Below are positions 25,002-36,508 of a stretch of 64,000 bases of DNA, piece after piece. Origin of the DNA: Limnohabitans sp. MMS-10A-178 (GTDB lineage Bacteria > Pseudomonadota > Gammaproteobacteria > Burkholderiales > Burkholderiaceae_C); NCBI RefSeq assembly GCF_003063375.1, contig NZ_NERY01000004.1, forward strand, positions 1 through 64,000. Reading direction: 5' to 3'. How positions within the stretch are numbered: position 1 is the stretch's first letter; each line of letters starts with the position of its first letter. The translations under genes were made by a program, and so were the position numbers. The notes under the pieces are model-generated. The model searched no databases. It was not told the DNA's origin and saw only the letters and a list, made by a program, of their open reading frames with translations.

Positions 25002-26226
25002 CCAACACACGGGCGCCTCGAGCGCCCGTTACGCTTTCTAGGCTGCCCGTTTCTCGCTTCATGGCTTTGGCGGCAAGCCATGCAAAGGCTGCTGCTTCTA
25101 CTTGCAAAGGCGGCAAGCCGTGTGCATCAGTAGAAGCCACTTGCACACCTGGCGCATGCGCTTGCAAGCGCGACATGAGTTGCGCGTTGAGTGCACCACC
25201 TCCACACACCCACAATTGAGTTGCTTCAGGCGCATGGCGTTTTAAATCTTGAGCAATGGCCATAGCAGTGAACTCGCACAGCGTGGCTTGTATATCGACA
25301 GCTTGCAGATCGACAGCTTGAAAGCTAGAGCGCAAATGTTGTTGCAACCAAGTGGGGTTGAACAAATCGCGGCCTGTGCTTTTGGGCGGCGATTGATGAA
25401 GGAATGCTTCGGTCAACAAGCTTTGCAAGAGCGAAGGAATGACTTGGCCTTGCGCAGCCCAATCGCCGTTGGCATCGTAATCTTTGCCTTGATGCACATG
25501 AATCCAGTGGTCCATGAGCGCATTGCCAGGGCCGCAATCGAAGCCAATGATTTCTGCGTTTGGAGTTAAGGCATTTCGCAAAATACTGATGTTGGAAATG
25601 CCGCCAATGTTGACTACGGCCACGGTGTGCGCAGGCTTGCCAAAAATTTCTGCATGGAAGGCCGGCACCAAGGGTGCGCCTTGTCCACCTGCCGCCAAAT
25701 CGCGTGTGCGAAATTCGGCCACCACATCAATGCCAGTGAGCTCAGCCAACAAAGCAGGGTTGTTGAGTTGCAGGGTGTAGCCTACTGCGGATTGGCCTGT
25801 GGCAGGGTCGGCATCAAACTCAAGCGGGCGATGACGCACAGTTTGGCCATGTGCGCCAATGGCTTGAATGTCATTGGCTTGCATGCCACTGGCTTTGAGC
25901 AAGGCATGAACCACTTGCGCGTAGCTTCTTGCCAAGTGATTGCCAGCCAATGCGGCGCGATGCAACTCGTTGTTGCCAGGTGTATTCAAACTCAGAAGTT
26001 CTGCGCGAAATTCAGGGTCAAATGGTTGAAAGACATGTTGCAACACTTTCAGTTGGCGCGTGTTGGACAACAAAGAAGGAGACGAGTTTTGAAGCAAAAC
26101 ACCATCTACACCATCGAGCGAGGTGCCAGACATCAAGCCAATGAAGTATTGCAAGTGAGCTTTAGTCGCCGGTGTGAGCGGTGGGGAGTTGGGCGCAGAG
26201 GAGGAGGTCAACCTGGCCCCTGCCAA
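24982..26226 (-). CDS. anmK: Anhydro-N-acetylmuramic acid kinase
   Basis: 414 residues. YFIGLMSGTSLDGVDGVLL is the ATP phosphate-binding start of the family, GAHGQTVRHRP and NIGGISNIS follow, and FDCGPGNALMDHW and VCGGGALN complete the fold. AnmK converts recycled anhydroMurNAc to MurNAc-6-phosphate. The start is uncertain: TTG at 26226 is the longest, and another TTG lies at 26211; no ATG precedes the conserved core. Ten bp downstream of the M23 peptidase gene, with which it shares a cell-wall theme. Confidence 0.92.
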   Translation of the reverse strand: MAGARLTSSSAPNSPPLTPATKAHLQYFIGLMSGTSLDGVDGVLLQNSSPSLLSNTRQLKVLQHVFQPFDPEFRAELLSLNTPGNNELHRAALAGNHLARSYAQVVHALLKASGMQANDIQAIGAHGQTVRHRPLEFDADPATGQSAVGYTLQLNNPALLAELTGIDVVAEFRTRDLAAGGQGAPLVPAFHAEIFGKPAHTVAVVNIGGISNISILRNALTPNAEIIGFDCGPGNALMDHWIHVHQGKDYDANGDWAAQGQVIPSLLQSLLTEAFLHQSPPKSTGRDLFNPTWLQQHLRSSFQAVDLQAVDIQATLCEFTAMAIAQDLKRHAPEATQLWVCGGGALNAQLMSRLQAHAPGVQVASTDAHGLPPLQVEAAAFAWLAAKAMKRETGSLESVTGARGARVLGAIYPR

Positions 26227-26235
26227 CGCTGAAAA

Positions 26236-27633
26236 TTATTGGACGTTGCCTTGGCGCATTTGCGCCGCAGCCATTAACTGTGAACGAGCGTATTGAGCGC
26301 GTTGGTTGAACTGTGGGCGCTTGGCTTCAGAAATGGGCTCGGCAGAGCCTTGCTGCGCCAAGGTGAGCGGATCGACGTGGCGGCCATTGATGCGAAACTC
26401 GAAGTGCAAGTGAGGGCCAGTAGACATGCCTGTTGAGCCCACAGCGCCAATGTTGTCGCCTTGCTTGATGGTTTGTCCTTTGCGCACATTCATGCGGCTA
26501 AGGTGTGCATACACGGTGCTTTGGCTGGCATTGTGTTGAATTACAACCATGTTGCCATAGGCGCCTTGGTAGCTGCTTTCTGTAACCACGCCATCGGCTA
26601 CGGACATCACTGGGGTGCCAGTGGGGGCCGCGTAGTCAACACCGGTGTGCGCGCGTTGGGTGTGCAAAATGGGGTGCAAGCGCATGCCAAAACCGCTGGT
26701 GCGCCTAGAGTAAGGCACTGGAGAGGCCAAGAAGGCGCGGCGCAGGCTATCGCCACCCATGGTGTAGTAAGCGCCTTTTTGTCCGGGCTCTTGGAACCAC
26801 ACAGCGTCATAGGTTTTTTTGTCGTTGGTAATTTCAGCGCTGAGCAAGCGGCCTGTGCGCAGGGGTTCGCCTTCGGCTTCTAGCGTTTCGTAAACCACAG
26901 AGAACACAGCGCCTTTGCGCAAGGCACGGTGGAAGTCAATTTGGCCTGAGAACACATCGGCCAATTGGCGTGTGACGGTGTCGGGCAGGCGGGCTTCGTC
27001 GGACGCCGCATACAAGGAAGAGGCCACAGTGCCACCCGCCATGCGAACGCTGGCTGTGAGAGGTGCGGTGTCGGTGCGAACGCTAAACTGGTTGTTGGCA
27101 TTGCGCGTGATCACCATGCGCTGAAACTGGCTGTCGCTGTCGCTTTTGAGCCAACGCGTGGTGAGGGTGAGCAGTTGTTGCTGTTCGTTGGCTTCGACCG
27201 ACACATTGCGGCCAGAGCGGTTGAGCAAAGCTTGACGTACTTCGGGTGTTTTCCGAATGTAGTTGGCCGCAGCAGAGTCGACCAAGCCTAAACGCCTGAG
27301 CAAGCTCTCGGCTGTATCGGAGCCGCGTGTGATGTCGTTGCGATAGAGTTTGAGTGTTTGCTGCTCTAAGGCGGCCACTTGGGCTTCAAGGTTGGGCGTT
27401 TGCAGGGGTTCAACCAAGGTGCTAACTGGCAGATTGGAGGCATCGGGTCCCAGATTGGCAACCGCAAACGCGCCACCGCCGCCGCCCAGCAGCACAGCTG
27501 CCAAGACGGTGGTAACGTGTTTGGGATGACGCGCAACAAAATCCCGCAGCGTTTGGCTGTGGACTTTGGCCATGGCCAACAGCGCGAGGCTGTGGGGTTT
27601 GGCGCGTGTCAAAAACTGGTTGATGAAATTCAT
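26236..27633 (-). CDS. M23 family murein endopeptidase, membrane anchored
   Basis: 465 residues from the ATG at 27633 (MNFINQFL). An N-terminal signal anchor (VLAAVLLGGGGGAFAVA, about residues 44-60) is followed by an OapA-like linker region and the LytM domain with zinc ligands in HTGVDYAAPTGTPV and HLHFEF. Predicted to cut peptide cross-links in the periplasm, as MepM does. Coupled to anmK downstream, and divergent from tyrS. Confidence 0.88.
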   Translation of the reverse strand: MNFINQFLTRAKPHSLALLAMAKVHSQTLRDFVARHPKHVTTVLAAVLLGGGGGAFAVANLGPDASNLPVSTLVEPLQTPNLEAQVAALEQQTLKLYRNDITRGSDTAESLLRRLGLVDSAAANYIRKTPEVRQALLNRSGRNVSVEANEQQQLLTLTTRWLKSDSDSQFQRMVITRNANNQFSVRTDTAPLTASVRMAGGTVASSLYAASDEARLPDTVTRQLADVFSGQIDFHRALRKGAVFSVVYETLEAEGEPLRTGRLLSAEITNDKKTYDAVWFQEPGQKGAYYTMGGDSLRRAFLASPVPYSRRTSGFGMRLHPILHTQRAHTGVDYAAPTGTPVMSVADGVVTESSYQGAYGNMVVIQHNASQSTVYAHLSRMNVRKGQTIKQGDNIGAVGSTGMSTGPHLHFEFRINGRHVDPLTLAQQGSAEPISEAKRPQFNQRAQYARSQLMAAAQMRQGNVQ

Positions 27634-27735
27634 GCAGTCCGAAAAAAAACAATAGCAAGGTAAGCCCTTAAAATGGGGCAAACAATTACCGCCATTCTAA
27701 CGCCTTAGAGAGCTGGCGTACACTGGAAAACCCTT

Positions 27736-28971
27736 ATGAATTCACCCGTTTCCACCCAATATCCCGTGACAGATGCTGTCAAAGAAGCATTGGCAGTCAC
27801 TTTGCGTGGCTGTGAAGAGCTGATTCCGCAGGAAGATTGGGTGAAAAAACTGGCCAAATCGGAAGCCACGGGCGTGCCTTTGCGCATCAAATTGGGCTTG
27901 GACCCCACCGCCCCCGACATCCATGTGGGCCATACGGTGGTGTTGAACAAAATGCGCCAGTTGCAAAACCTGGGTCACCAAGTGATCTTTTTGATTGGCG
28001 ACTTCACCAGCCTCATTGGCGATCCTTCGGGCCGCAACTCCACACGCCCGCCCTTAACGCCGGAACAAATCAAGGCCAATGCCGAAACCTATTACCGCCA
28101 AGCCAGCTTGGTGCTCGACCCCGCCAAAACCGAAATCAGGTACAACAGCGAGTGGAGTTTGCCGCTGGGTGCCATGGGCATGATTCAGTTGGCGGCCAAG
28201 TACACCGTGGCACGCATGATGGAGCGCAACGATTTTCACGATCGCTTTAAGGCGGGCACACCGATTAGCGTGCACGAGTTTTTGTACCCGCTCATGCAGG
28301 GCTACGACTCGGTGGCTTTGAAGTCCGACCTGGAGTTGGGCGGCACCGATCAAAAATTCAACTTGCTCATGGGCCGCCATTTGCAGGCCGAATATGGCCA
28401 AGAGCCGCAATGTATTTTGACCATGCCTTTGTTGGAAGGCCTAGATGGCGTGGACAAAATGTCCAAGTCAAAAAACAATTACATCGGTATCAGTGAAGAG
28501 CCCAACACCATGTTTGCCAAGGTGCTGTCTATCTCTGATGTGCTCATGTGGCGTTGGTACACCTTGTTGTCTTTCAAGTCGATGGCCGACATTGAGGCTT
28601 TGAAGAAACAGGTTTCTGACGGTTTGAATCCTAAAGAGGCCAAAGTGGCGTTGGCCAAGGAAATTACCTCGCGCTTCCATGGCGCTGCCGCTGCAGAGGC
28701 TGCTGAGCAAGACTTTATCAACCGCAGCAAGGGCGGAGTGCCCGATGAAATTCCTGAAGTGAGTTTGAGCGGTGCACCTTTGGGCATTGGCAACTTACTC
28801 AAAATGGCCGGGCTGGCGCCTTCGGGTTCTGAAGCCAATCGATTGATTGATGGCGGCGGTGTGCGTGTCGACTCGTCGGTGGTGAGCGACAAGGGCCTGA
28901 AATTGGAAGCCGGCACGTATGTGGTTCAGGTGGGCAAGCGCAAATTTGCGCGTGTGCATTTGGCGGCTTAA
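27736..28971 (+). CDS. tyrS: Tyrosyl-tRNA synthetase
   Basis: 411 residues. Class I signatures: HVGHTVVL for HIGH and DKMSKSKNNYIGI for KMSKS; C-terminal S4 domain (ANRLIDGGGVRVDS). Charges tRNA-Tyr. Divergent from the M23 gene with about 100 bp between starts. Confidence 0.97.
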   Translation: MNSPVSTQYPVTDAVKEALAVTLRGCEELIPQEDWVKKLAKSEATGVPLRIKLGLDPTAPDIHVGHTVVLNKMRQLQNLGHQVIFLIGDFTSLIGDPSGRNSTRPPLTPEQIKANAETYYRQASLVLDPAKTEIRYNSEWSLPLGAMGMIQLAAKYTVARMMERNDFHDRFKAGTPISVHEFLYPLMQGYDSVALKSDLELGGTDQKFNLLMGRHLQAEYGQEPQCILTMPLLEGLDGVDKMSKSKNNYIGISEEPNTMFAKVLSISDVLMWRWYTLLSFKSMADIEALKKQVSDGLNPKEAKVALAKEITSRFHGAAAAEAAEQDFINRSKGGVPDEIPEVSLSGAPLGIGNLLKMAGLAPSGSEANRLIDGGGVRVDSSVVSDKGLKLEAGTYVVQVGKRKFARVHLAA

Positions 28972-29029
28972 CGCTGTTCATTTGACTTGGCGCGTGGCCA
29001 AAGTGGTGCTTGTGCGTTAACCTGAAGCC

Positions 29030-29956
29030 ATGATTTCAAAATTACCCGCTTGGTCTCCGCGCACCCTCATGTGGGCGTCGGTGGTGGTGGCCATTTTGAC
29101 CATTACCCTCAAAACTTTGGCTTGGTGGATCACAGATTCTGTGGGTTTGTTGTCAGACGCCATGGAGTCTTTGGTCAATTTGGCCAGTGCGGTTTTTGGC
29201 TTGGTGATGGTCACGGTGGCCGCGCAGCCGGCCGATGCAGAACACCCTTACGGTCATCACAAAGCAGAATATTTTTCGTCTGGCTTTGAAGGCATTTTGA
29301 TCATTGTGGCGGCCGTTGGCATTATCTGGGCGGCCAGCCATCGTATTTTTGATCCGCAGCCCATCGAGCAAGTGGGCTTGGGTTTGGCTTTGTCGGTCAT
29401 CAGTTCTGTTTTGAATGGCGTGTTGGCTTGGGTGATGTTTGGTGCGGCCAAGGCGCACCGCTCTATTGCTTTGGAGGCCGATGCCAAGCATTTGGTGACC
29501 GATGTGTGGACCTCGGTGGGGGTGGTCATTGGCATTGGCTTGGTCAGCCTCACTGGGTGGTTGTGGTTAGACGCGGTGGTGGCCATTGCGGTGGCGCTGA
29601 ATATTTTGAAAGAAGGCGTGCACCTCATTTGGCGTTCGTCACAAGGATTGATGGACGAGGCCGTAGAGCCAGAGACCATTGCCAAAATCAATGAAACATT
29701 GGCGGGGTTTGCATATCAGCGCGATGAGGTGTCGATCATTCGCTTTGACCACATCAATACACGCCAAGCGGGGCAACGTCTGTTTGTCGATTTGCACATG
29801 CACATGCCCGCTTCATGGACCTTGGGCCGCGCGGCGGCGCTGCGAACCAGTGTGGAGCAGGCCCTCATGAGTGCGGTGCCTGGTTTGCGTGCTTCCATCC
29901 AGTTGTTGCCTTCTGACGTAGAAGCTCACTTTGATTCTGAAAGAGATTTGCTGTGA
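29030..29956 (+). CDS. Cation diffusion facilitator family transporter
   Basis: 308 residues, six predicted transmembrane helices and a C-terminal cytoplasmic domain. Metal-site helices: [11 protein letters not shown] (second helix) and [12 protein letters not shown] (fifth). The second helix has D/E/N rather than the D/H/D or D/D set of classical zinc CDFs, so the metal cannot be named. [14 protein letters not shown] is the conserved histidine loop between helices 2 and 3. Its stop overlaps the dtd start (GTGA). Confidence 0.88.
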   Translation: MISKLPAWSPRTLMWASVVVAILTITLKTLAWWITDSVGLLSDAMESLVNLASAVFGLVMVTVAAQPADAEHPYGHHKAEYFSSGFEGILIIVAAVGIIWAASHRIFDPQPIEQVGLGLALSVISSVLNGVLAWVMFGAAKAHRSIALEADAKHLVTDVWTSVGVVIGIGLVSLTGWLWLDAVVAIAVALNILKEGVHLIWRSSQGLMDEAVEPETIAKINETLAGFAYQRDEVSIIRFDHINTRQAGQRLFVDLHMHMPASWTLGRAAALRTSVEQALMSAVPGLRASIQLLPSDVEAHFDSERDLL

Positions 29957-30405
29957 TTGGTGTAGCGCAACGTGTGCTTGAAGCACGAGTGGTAGTAGAT
30001 GGCCAAGTGATTGGACAAATACAAAAGGGTTTGTTGTTGCTCTTGTGTGCAGAACAAGGCGACACGGTGGCCAATGCTGACAAGATGCTGAGCAAGCTTT
30101 TGAAGTTGCGCATTTTCAGTGACGAAAACGGCAAGATGAATCGCTCATTGCAAGATTTGGATGGCCAAGGTTTGCAAGGTGGTTTGTTGGTGGTGAGCCA
30201 GTTCACTTTGGCCGCCGATGTAAGCGGCGGCAATCGCCCCAGCTTTACCCGCGCCGCATCGCCCGCAGATGGCCAACGCCTTTACGACTACTTCGTAGCC
30301 CAAGCCCGCGAGGCCCACCCCATTGTGCAAACCGGCCAGTTTGCCGCCGATATGAAGGTGCACTTGATCAACGATGGCCCTGTGACCATTCCAATTCAAA
30401 TGTAA
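29953..30405 (+). CDS. dtd: D-aminoacyl-tRNA deacylase
   Basis: 150 residues beginning with GTG that overlaps the upstream stop. [27 protein letters not shown] and the terminal [11 protein letters not shown], with the Gly-cisPro motif GPVT, are diagnostic. Removes D-amino acids, notably D-Tyr, from tRNA, a sensible partner for tyrS two genes upstream. Ends directly before repeat copy 1. Confidence 0.95.
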   Translation: MIGVAQRVLEARVVVDGQVIGQIQKGLLLLLCAEQGDTVANADKMLSKLLKLRIFSDENGKMNRSLQDLDGQGLQGGLLVVSQFTLAADVSGGNRPSFTRAASPADGQRLYDYFVAQAREAHPIVQTGQFAADMKVHLINDGPVTIPIQM

Positions 30406-30421
30406 TTGGGTCAGGTTTTTT

Positions 30422-30437
30422 CTCTCTCCGGAGAGAG
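30422..30437. repeat. Perfect 16-bp GA/CT palindrome
   Basis: CTCTCTCCGGAGAGAG, preceded by six T. Sits between dtd and repeat copy 1. It is hairpin-forming but has no downstream T-tract in either direction. Confidence 0.6.
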
Positions 30438-30438
30438 C

Positions 30439-30527
30439 AAAACAATTGGGGTCAGATCAACATTAATTTGGTCAAAGACCAAATTAATGTTGATCTGACC
30501 CCAATTGTTTGACCCCAATTGTTTTTT
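30439..30527. repeat. Palindromic intergenic repeat, copy 1
   Basis: Arms 30441-30473 and 30477-30509 are a perfect 33-bp inverted repeat with a 3-nt loop. Each arm runs AACAATT-GGGGTCAGATCAACATTAATTT-GGTC from the outside in. On the right the outer module TGACCCCAATTGTT is repeated once more (30510-30523) and is followed by a T run. A degraded left-hand counterpart (AATTGGGTCAGG) appears near 30405. Probably serves as a transcript end for dtd. Confidence 0.93.
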
Positions 30528-30558
30528 CCCAAAACTCACACACACGCATAATCGACGC

Positions 30559-31971
<1,413 letters not shown>

Positions 31972-32019
31972 GCGCTAGCTTGGAGATGTTCAAGCCAGCA
32001 AATGCATTGAAGCCTCAAA

Positions 32020-32472
32020 TCAATACGGGTTCTTAAACCCAAGCCTTTGCATGATCTCAATTTCATGCGCCTCCATGGCCTCGGCATCGGCCTCACTGGT
32101 TTCATGATCCCAGCCTTGCGCATGCAACGTGCCATGCACCAGCAAATGCGCATAGTGCGCCTGCAGAGTTTTGCCCTGGTCACGCGCCTCTTGCGCCACC
32201 ACCGGTGCACACAACACCAAGTCAGCCATTACCACAGGCGATTGCATGTAATCAAACGTGAGCACGTTGGTGGCGTAATCTTTCTTGCGAAACTCACGAT
32301 TCAAACGTTGGCCTTCTTCGGCGTCCACAATGCGCACCGTGATTTCGCCATCAGCGGCCAAGCTGTGTCGAATCCAACGGGCTACTTTGTGACGAGGCAA
32401 GGCGGTGCGATGGCGCGCAGCTTGCGCAATATGTCCAAATTGCAAAGACAGGTTAAGCGTAGGAAGTGCCAT
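32020..32472 (-). CDS. ybeY: Endoribonuclease YbeY
   Basis: 150 residues. The zinc-binding [11 protein letters not shown] is complete, preceded by [16 protein letters not shown]. YbeY takes part in 16S rRNA 3'-end maturation and ribosome quality control. Lies 18 bp downstream of phoH, the usual ybeZ-ybeY order. Confidence 0.95.
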   Translation of the reverse strand: MALPTLNLSLQFGHIAQAARHRTALPRHKVARWIRHSLAADGEITVRIVDAEEGQRLNREFRKKDYATNVLTFDYMQSPVVMADLVLCAPVVAQEARDQGKTLQAHYAHLLVHGTLHAQGWDHETSEADAEAMEAHEIEIMQRLGFKNPY

Positions 32473-32490
32473 AAGATTTATGCGTGAATC

Positions 32491-33447
32491 TCAAGCATCA
32501 ATCGATCGACTGCGCACCGTAGTCCGTTGCGCATCATAAGCATCCACAATGCGCGCTACCAAAGGATGGCGCACCACGTCTGCACTGCTAAAGCGCGTCA
32601 TAGCAATGCCCTTCACGCGCCTTAACACCCTCTCAGCATCAATCAAACCACTGAGCTGCCCTTTGGGCAAATCGATTTGACTCACATCCCCCGTGACCAC
32701 CGCCTTGGCGCCAAAGCCAATGCGCGTGAGGAACATTTTCATTTGCTCTGGCGTGGTGTTTTGGGCTTCGTCCAAAATGACAAAGGCGTTGTTCAAAGTA
32801 CGTCCGCGCATGAAAGCCAAAGGCGCAATTTCAATGGCGTTGCGCTCAAAGGCTTTTTGCACTTTGTCATAGCCCATGAGGTCGTAAAGTGCGTCGTACA
32901 GAGGACGCAAATAGGGGTCGACCTTTTGCGACAAATCGCCCGGCAAAAAGCCCAATCGCTCGCCAGCTTCTACCGCAGGACGGGTTAAAACAATGCGCTG
33001 CACGCTAGCGCGCTCCAAAGCATCCACCGCACTGGCCACCGCCAAATAAGTTTTGCCCGTACCAGCGGGCCCAATGCCAAAGGTAATGTCGTGCGTGGCC
33101 ATGTTGTCGATGTACAAGGTCTGTACGGGGGTGCGTGCTTTCAGATCGGCACGGCGCGTTAAAAGAGTGGCGGCGTCGGGATTGTTTGCTACTTCGGGGT
33201 CGCCGGTCATCATGAGCTGCAGGGAATCTTCTTTGATGGGCCGGTCGGCCATTTCATACAGCGCCTGCAGCAATTCCAGGGCTTGATTAGCCCGTGCCTT
33301 GGGGCCGTCAATTTTGAACTGTTCGTGCCGATGGGCAATTTTGACCTGCAGCCCCGCCTCAATGGTGCGCAAATGGGCGTCCATAGGGCCGCAAAGATGC
33401 GTCATGCGGGTATTGTTGTGCGGCGTGAAGTTGTGTCTGACAATCAA
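32491..33447 (-). CDS. ybeZ: PhoH family ATPase (YbeZ)
   Basis: 318 residues from TTG at 33447 ([14 protein letters not shown] in frame), chosen because GAGGAG lies nine bases upstream and the family begins here. Walker A is [12 protein letters not shown]; Walker B is [17 protein letters not shown]. An ATP-binding partner of YbeY; RNA helicase-like function reported for relatives. Divergent from ruvA, the start codons 63 bp apart. Confidence 0.92.
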   Translation of the reverse strand: MIVRHNFTPHNNTRMTHLCGPMDAHLRTIEAGLQVKIAHRHEQFKIDGPKARANQALELLQALYEMADRPIKEDSLQLMMTGDPEVANNPDAATLLTRRADLKARTPVQTLYIDNMATHDITFGIGPAGTGKTYLAVASAVDALERASVQRIVLTRPAVEAGERLGFLPGDLSQKVDPYLRPLYDALYDLMGYDKVQKAFERNAIEIAPLAFMRGRTLNNAFVILDEAQNTTPEQMKMFLTRIGFGAKAVVTGDVSQIDLPKGQLSGLIDAERVLRRVKGIAMTRFSSADVVRHPLVARIVDAYDAQRTTVRSRSIDA

Positions 33448-33510
33448 GCTGATAATCTCCTCGTACCCCCTAATGATAGGCACTTATCTGATGAAGAAGA
33501 ACGGCACGCC

Positions 33511-34083
33511 ATGATTGGTCAATTAACAGGCACTTTGATCGACAAAAACCCACCCGAAGTGCTGGTGGATTGTCATGGCGTGGGCTATGAGGTGAGTGTG
33601 CCCATGAGCACCTTTTACAACCTGCCCGCCTTGGGCGAAAAAGTGAAACTGCTCACGCATTTTGTGGTTCGAGAAGACGCGCAGCTGCTGTATGGCTTTG
33701 CCACGGCAGAAGAGCGCGCTGCCTTCAGGCAATTGATCAAAATTTCTGGCGTGGGCCCACGCACCGCTTTGAGTGTGCTGTCGGGCATGGGCGTGGCCGA
33801 TTTGGCGCAGGCCATTACCCAACAAGAAGCCGGCCGTTTGGTCAAGGTGCCGGGCATTGGCAAAAAAACTGCCGAGCGTTTGCTGCTGGAGCTCAAGGGC
33901 AAGTTGGGCGCAGATTTGGTGATCACGGGCAGTGCATCGCACGATCACGCCAACGATATTTTGCAAGCGCTGGTGGCTTTGGGCTACAGTGACAAGGAAG
34001 CCGCTTTGGCCTTGAAATCTTTGCCCCCCGATGTGGGCGTAAGCGATGGCATCAAAATGGCACTCAAGGCCTTGGCCAAATAA
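33511..34083 (+). CDS. ruvA: Holliday junction DNA helicase subunit RuvA
   Basis: 190 residues, standard length, starting [22 protein letters not shown]-fold, then two HhH motifs ([13 protein letters not shown] and [13 protein letters not shown]) and a C-terminal domain III ending LKALAK. Tetramer that holds four-way junctions. Followed by ruvB after 9 bp. Confidence 0.97.
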   Translation: MIGQLTGTLIDKNPPEVLVDCHGVGYEVSVPMSTFYNLPALGEKVKLLTHFVVREDAQLLYGFATAEERAAFRQLIKISGVGPRTALSVLSGMGVADLAQAITQQEAGRLVKVPGIGKKTAERLLLELKGKLGADLVITGSASHDHANDILQALVALGYSDKEAALALKSLPPDVGVSDGIKMALKALAK

Positions 34084-34092
34084 ACTGACAAC

Positions 34093-35142
34093 ATGAGCAT
34101 TCAAACCGACGACTTTGGAACCCCACCACCCGCGCGCATGGTGGATGCCAAACCCGAGACACCTCAGGAAGAGGCCATTGAGCGCGCCTTGCGCCCCAAG
34201 TTGCTAGACGACTATGTGGGCCAAGCCAAGGTGCGCGAGCAACTCGAAATTTTCATTGGCGCGGCCAAAATGCGCGGTGAACCTTTAGACCACGTGCTGC
34301 TGTTTGGCCCACCGGGTTTGGGCAAGACAACCTTGAGCCACATCATTGCGGCAGAGCTGGGCGTCAACCTGCGTCAAACCAGTGGCCCCGTGCTTGAAAA
34401 ACCCAAGGACTTGGCAGCACTGCTTACCAATTTGGAAAAGAACGATGTTTTGTTCATCGACGAAATTCACCGCTTGTCGCCCGTGGTGGAAGAAATTTTG
34501 TACCCCGCATTAGAGGACTACCAAATTGACATCATGATTGGTGAAGGCCCCGCGGCGCGCAGCATCAAGCTCGATTTGCAGCCCTTCACTTTGGTGGGCG
34601 CCACCACGCGCGCGGGCATGCTCACTAACCCACTGCGCGACCGCTTTGGCATTGTGTCGCGCTTAGAGTTTTACACCCCTGAAGAATTGGCGCGCATCGT
34701 CACGCGCAGTGCCAGCTTGCTCAAAGCGCCCATGGATGCAGAGGGCGGCCAAGAAATTGCCAAGCGCTCACGCGGTACACCGCGCATTGCCAACCGATTG
34801 CTCAGACGTGTACGCGACTACGCCGACGTCAAAGGCGTGGGCCACATCACGCACGACATTGCCAAACGCGCGTTGGCCATGCTTGATGTCGACCCCGAAG
34901 GCTTTGACCTGATGGACCGCAAATTATTGGAAGCTGTCATTCACCGTTTTGATGGTGGCCCAGTGGGGCTAGACAACATTGCGGCCAGCATAGGCGAAGA
35001 GCGCGACACCATTGAAGATGTGATTGAGCCTTACCTTATTCAGCAGGGTTTCTTGCAACGCACGCCCCGCGGTAGAACCGCAACCTTGGCAGCTTATCGT
35101 CATTTGGGCGTCACACCGCCTAAAACTTTGACACACGAATAA
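34093..35142 (+). CDS. ruvB: Holliday junction DNA helicase subunit RuvB
   Basis: 349 residues. AAA+ motifs: Walker [14 protein letters not shown], Walker B FIDEIHRL, sensor 1 GATTRAG, sensor 2 [14 protein letters not shown]-terminal winged helix. Motor for branch migration with RuvA. The family's full length and all motifs are present. Confidence 0.97.
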   Translation: MSIQTDDFGTPPPARMVDAKPETPQEEAIERALRPKLLDDYVGQAKVREQLEIFIGAAKMRGEPLDHVLLFGPPGLGKTTLSHIIAAELGVNLRQTSGPVLEKPKDLAALLTNLEKNDVLFIDEIHRLSPVVEEILYPALEDYQIDIMIGEGPAARSIKLDLQPFTLVGATTRAGMLTNPLRDRFGIVSRLEFYTPEELARIVTRSASLLKAPMDAEGGQEIAKRSRGTPRIANRLLRRVRDYADVKGVGHITHDIAKRALAMLDVDPEGFDLMDRKLLEAVIHRFDGGPVGLDNIAASIGEERDTIEDVIEPYLIQQGFLQRTPRGRTATLAAYRHLGVTPPKTLTHE

Positions 35143-35162
35143 CCAAGCTGAACCGCAGCGCT

Positions 35163-35801
35163 TCAGTATTCGTCGCGAGACTCTTCGCCCAAATGCGACG
35201 TGTCTGCCCAGCCCACCAAGGTGACGCTCTCGGGTGTCCACAACAAACGGTTGATGGCGGTGTTGGTGAGTGACCATGTACGCGGCGCTTGCAAATCTTG
35301 CTGCGTGGCAATGCGGTACAAGATGTCCATTACGCCGCCGTGTGCAAACAATGCAATGTGCTGGCCCATGTGCTTGGCTGCCAACTCGTTCAATGTTTGA
35401 CGAATGCGTTGTTCAAGCATGACCAACGATTCACCGCCATTGGGCGGTGCCCAATGCGGATCGCGTTTGCGCCACTTCATAGAATCTTCAGGCAAGTCTT
35501 GTTCAATTTCGGCAAAGGTTTTGCCTTCAAACGCGCCAAAGCAGCGCTCGCGCAGACCAGGGTGGCTGATGGCTTCAAGGCCTTGCTGAACTGCCACCGC
35601 TGTGGCTGTTTGGTGTGCTCGCTGAAGGTCGCTGGAGTACACCGCATGCAAGGGATCTTGCGCAGCCAAGGTTTTGGCCAGTTGTTCGGCTTGCCACATT
35701 CCTTTGGCGTTGAGGGGGATGTCGAGGTGGCCTTGAATGCGAGTGTCTACGTTCCAAGCGGTTTCGCCATGTCGAATGGCCAGAATACGGGTTGCTTGCA
35801 T
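35163..35801 (-). CDS. Histidine phosphatase family protein
   Basis: 212 residues. N-terminal LAIRHGETAWN is the RHG catalytic motif, with SSDLQRAHQTA, the acid ERCFGAFEGKT and the second His in LFAHGGVMD. These fit the phosphoglycerate mutase/CobC-like branch; substrate unknown. Its start codon abuts the stop of the DUF4136 lipoprotein gene. Confidence 0.88.
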   Translation of the reverse strand: MQATRILAIRHGETAWNVDTRIQGHLDIPLNAKGMWQAEQLAKTLAAQDPLHAVYSSDLQRAHQTATAVAVQQGLEAISHPGLRERCFGAFEGKTFAEIEQDLPEDSMKWRKRDPHWAPPNGGESLVMLEQRIRQTLNELAAKHMGQHIALFAHGGVMDILYRIATQQDLQAPRTWSLTNTAINRLLWTPESVTLVGWADTSHLGEESRDEY

Positions 35802-36461
35802 TTATCTAGAAATGGGAATGTCAACGCGCCTTTTGACGGTGCTGGGACTGGGGAATCCCTGCAGCGCTGCAGAAATCATGGTGCGCAAAATATTGGCATG
35901 ATCGGACCAAGGTCCATCGTGTGTGGCCTTGGTTTGGTACACCACTTGGCTGGTGGAGAGATCGCGAATGATGATGCTCACTTCTTGGGCATAGCTCACA
36001 GTAGGCGGAAAGCCATGCCGCATGCCAGGGTAGACCGGTGTCATCAAAGACCAACCAACACCAGTACTAACACCTCGCGGGCGATAACCGGTGCCTCCGC
36101 GAATGTACACATGATTGATCCATGGCCCCCGCACAGGACGACCCCAAGTGTCAGTGATGAATTCGGCAGTGCGCACACCAATCCAAACGCTGTACTGCGC
36201 ATCAACGTCGTTGCGGGTCCAACCCAAGGGGGCTAGCGCAGTCACAAGTTCATTTTCGGCCCATCCGGCTTGCATGTTGTTGACGTCGGCGGGCAGTCGC
36301 TCCAGTCTAAATTGAGCTTTGGCGGGCGCAGGATTTTGCGGTAGCCACTGCGCATTGGTTTGAACCTGACTTTCTATGACGCGAACTGTGCTGCAGCCAG
36401 AGAGAAATGCCACGCACAATGTGGCAAGGCAGAGCGTCCATAACTTGAAATGACGTGACAT
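35802..36461 (-). CDS. DUF4136-type lipoprotein
   Basis: About 219 residues. Lipobox AFLSGC with Cys at about residue 23 gives an outer-membrane or periplasmic lipoprotein. The body (FRLERLPADVN, WAENELVTALAPLGW, YSVWIGVRTAEF, then a proline/glycine-rich strand and VSIIIRDLSTSQVVYQTKA) is that of DUF4136-like proteins of unknown role. Starts at 36461, 36476 and 36491 are all possible; none has a clear ribosome binding site. Confidence 0.75.
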   Translation of the reverse strand: MSRHFKLWTLCLATLCVAFLSGCSTVRVIESQVQTNAQWLPQNPAPAKAQFRLERLPADVNNMQAGWAENELVTALAPLGWTRNDVDAQYSVWIGVRTAEFITDTWGRPVRGPWINHVYIRGGTGYRPRGVSTGVGWSLMTPVYPGMRHGFPPTVSYAQEVSIIIRDLSTSQVVYQTKATHDGPWSDHANILRTMISAALQGFPSPSTVKRRVDIPISR

Positions 36462-36508
36462 GGTTTGCACTTTCATTTTGAGGTTGAACAAAAAGGCTAT
36501 GGTCAGAA

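Noticed and set aside
30422..30437. GA/CT palindrome as an intrinsic terminator for dtd
   Set aside because: The T run precedes rather than follows the stem on the plus strand, so it does not fit; recorded as a repeat only.
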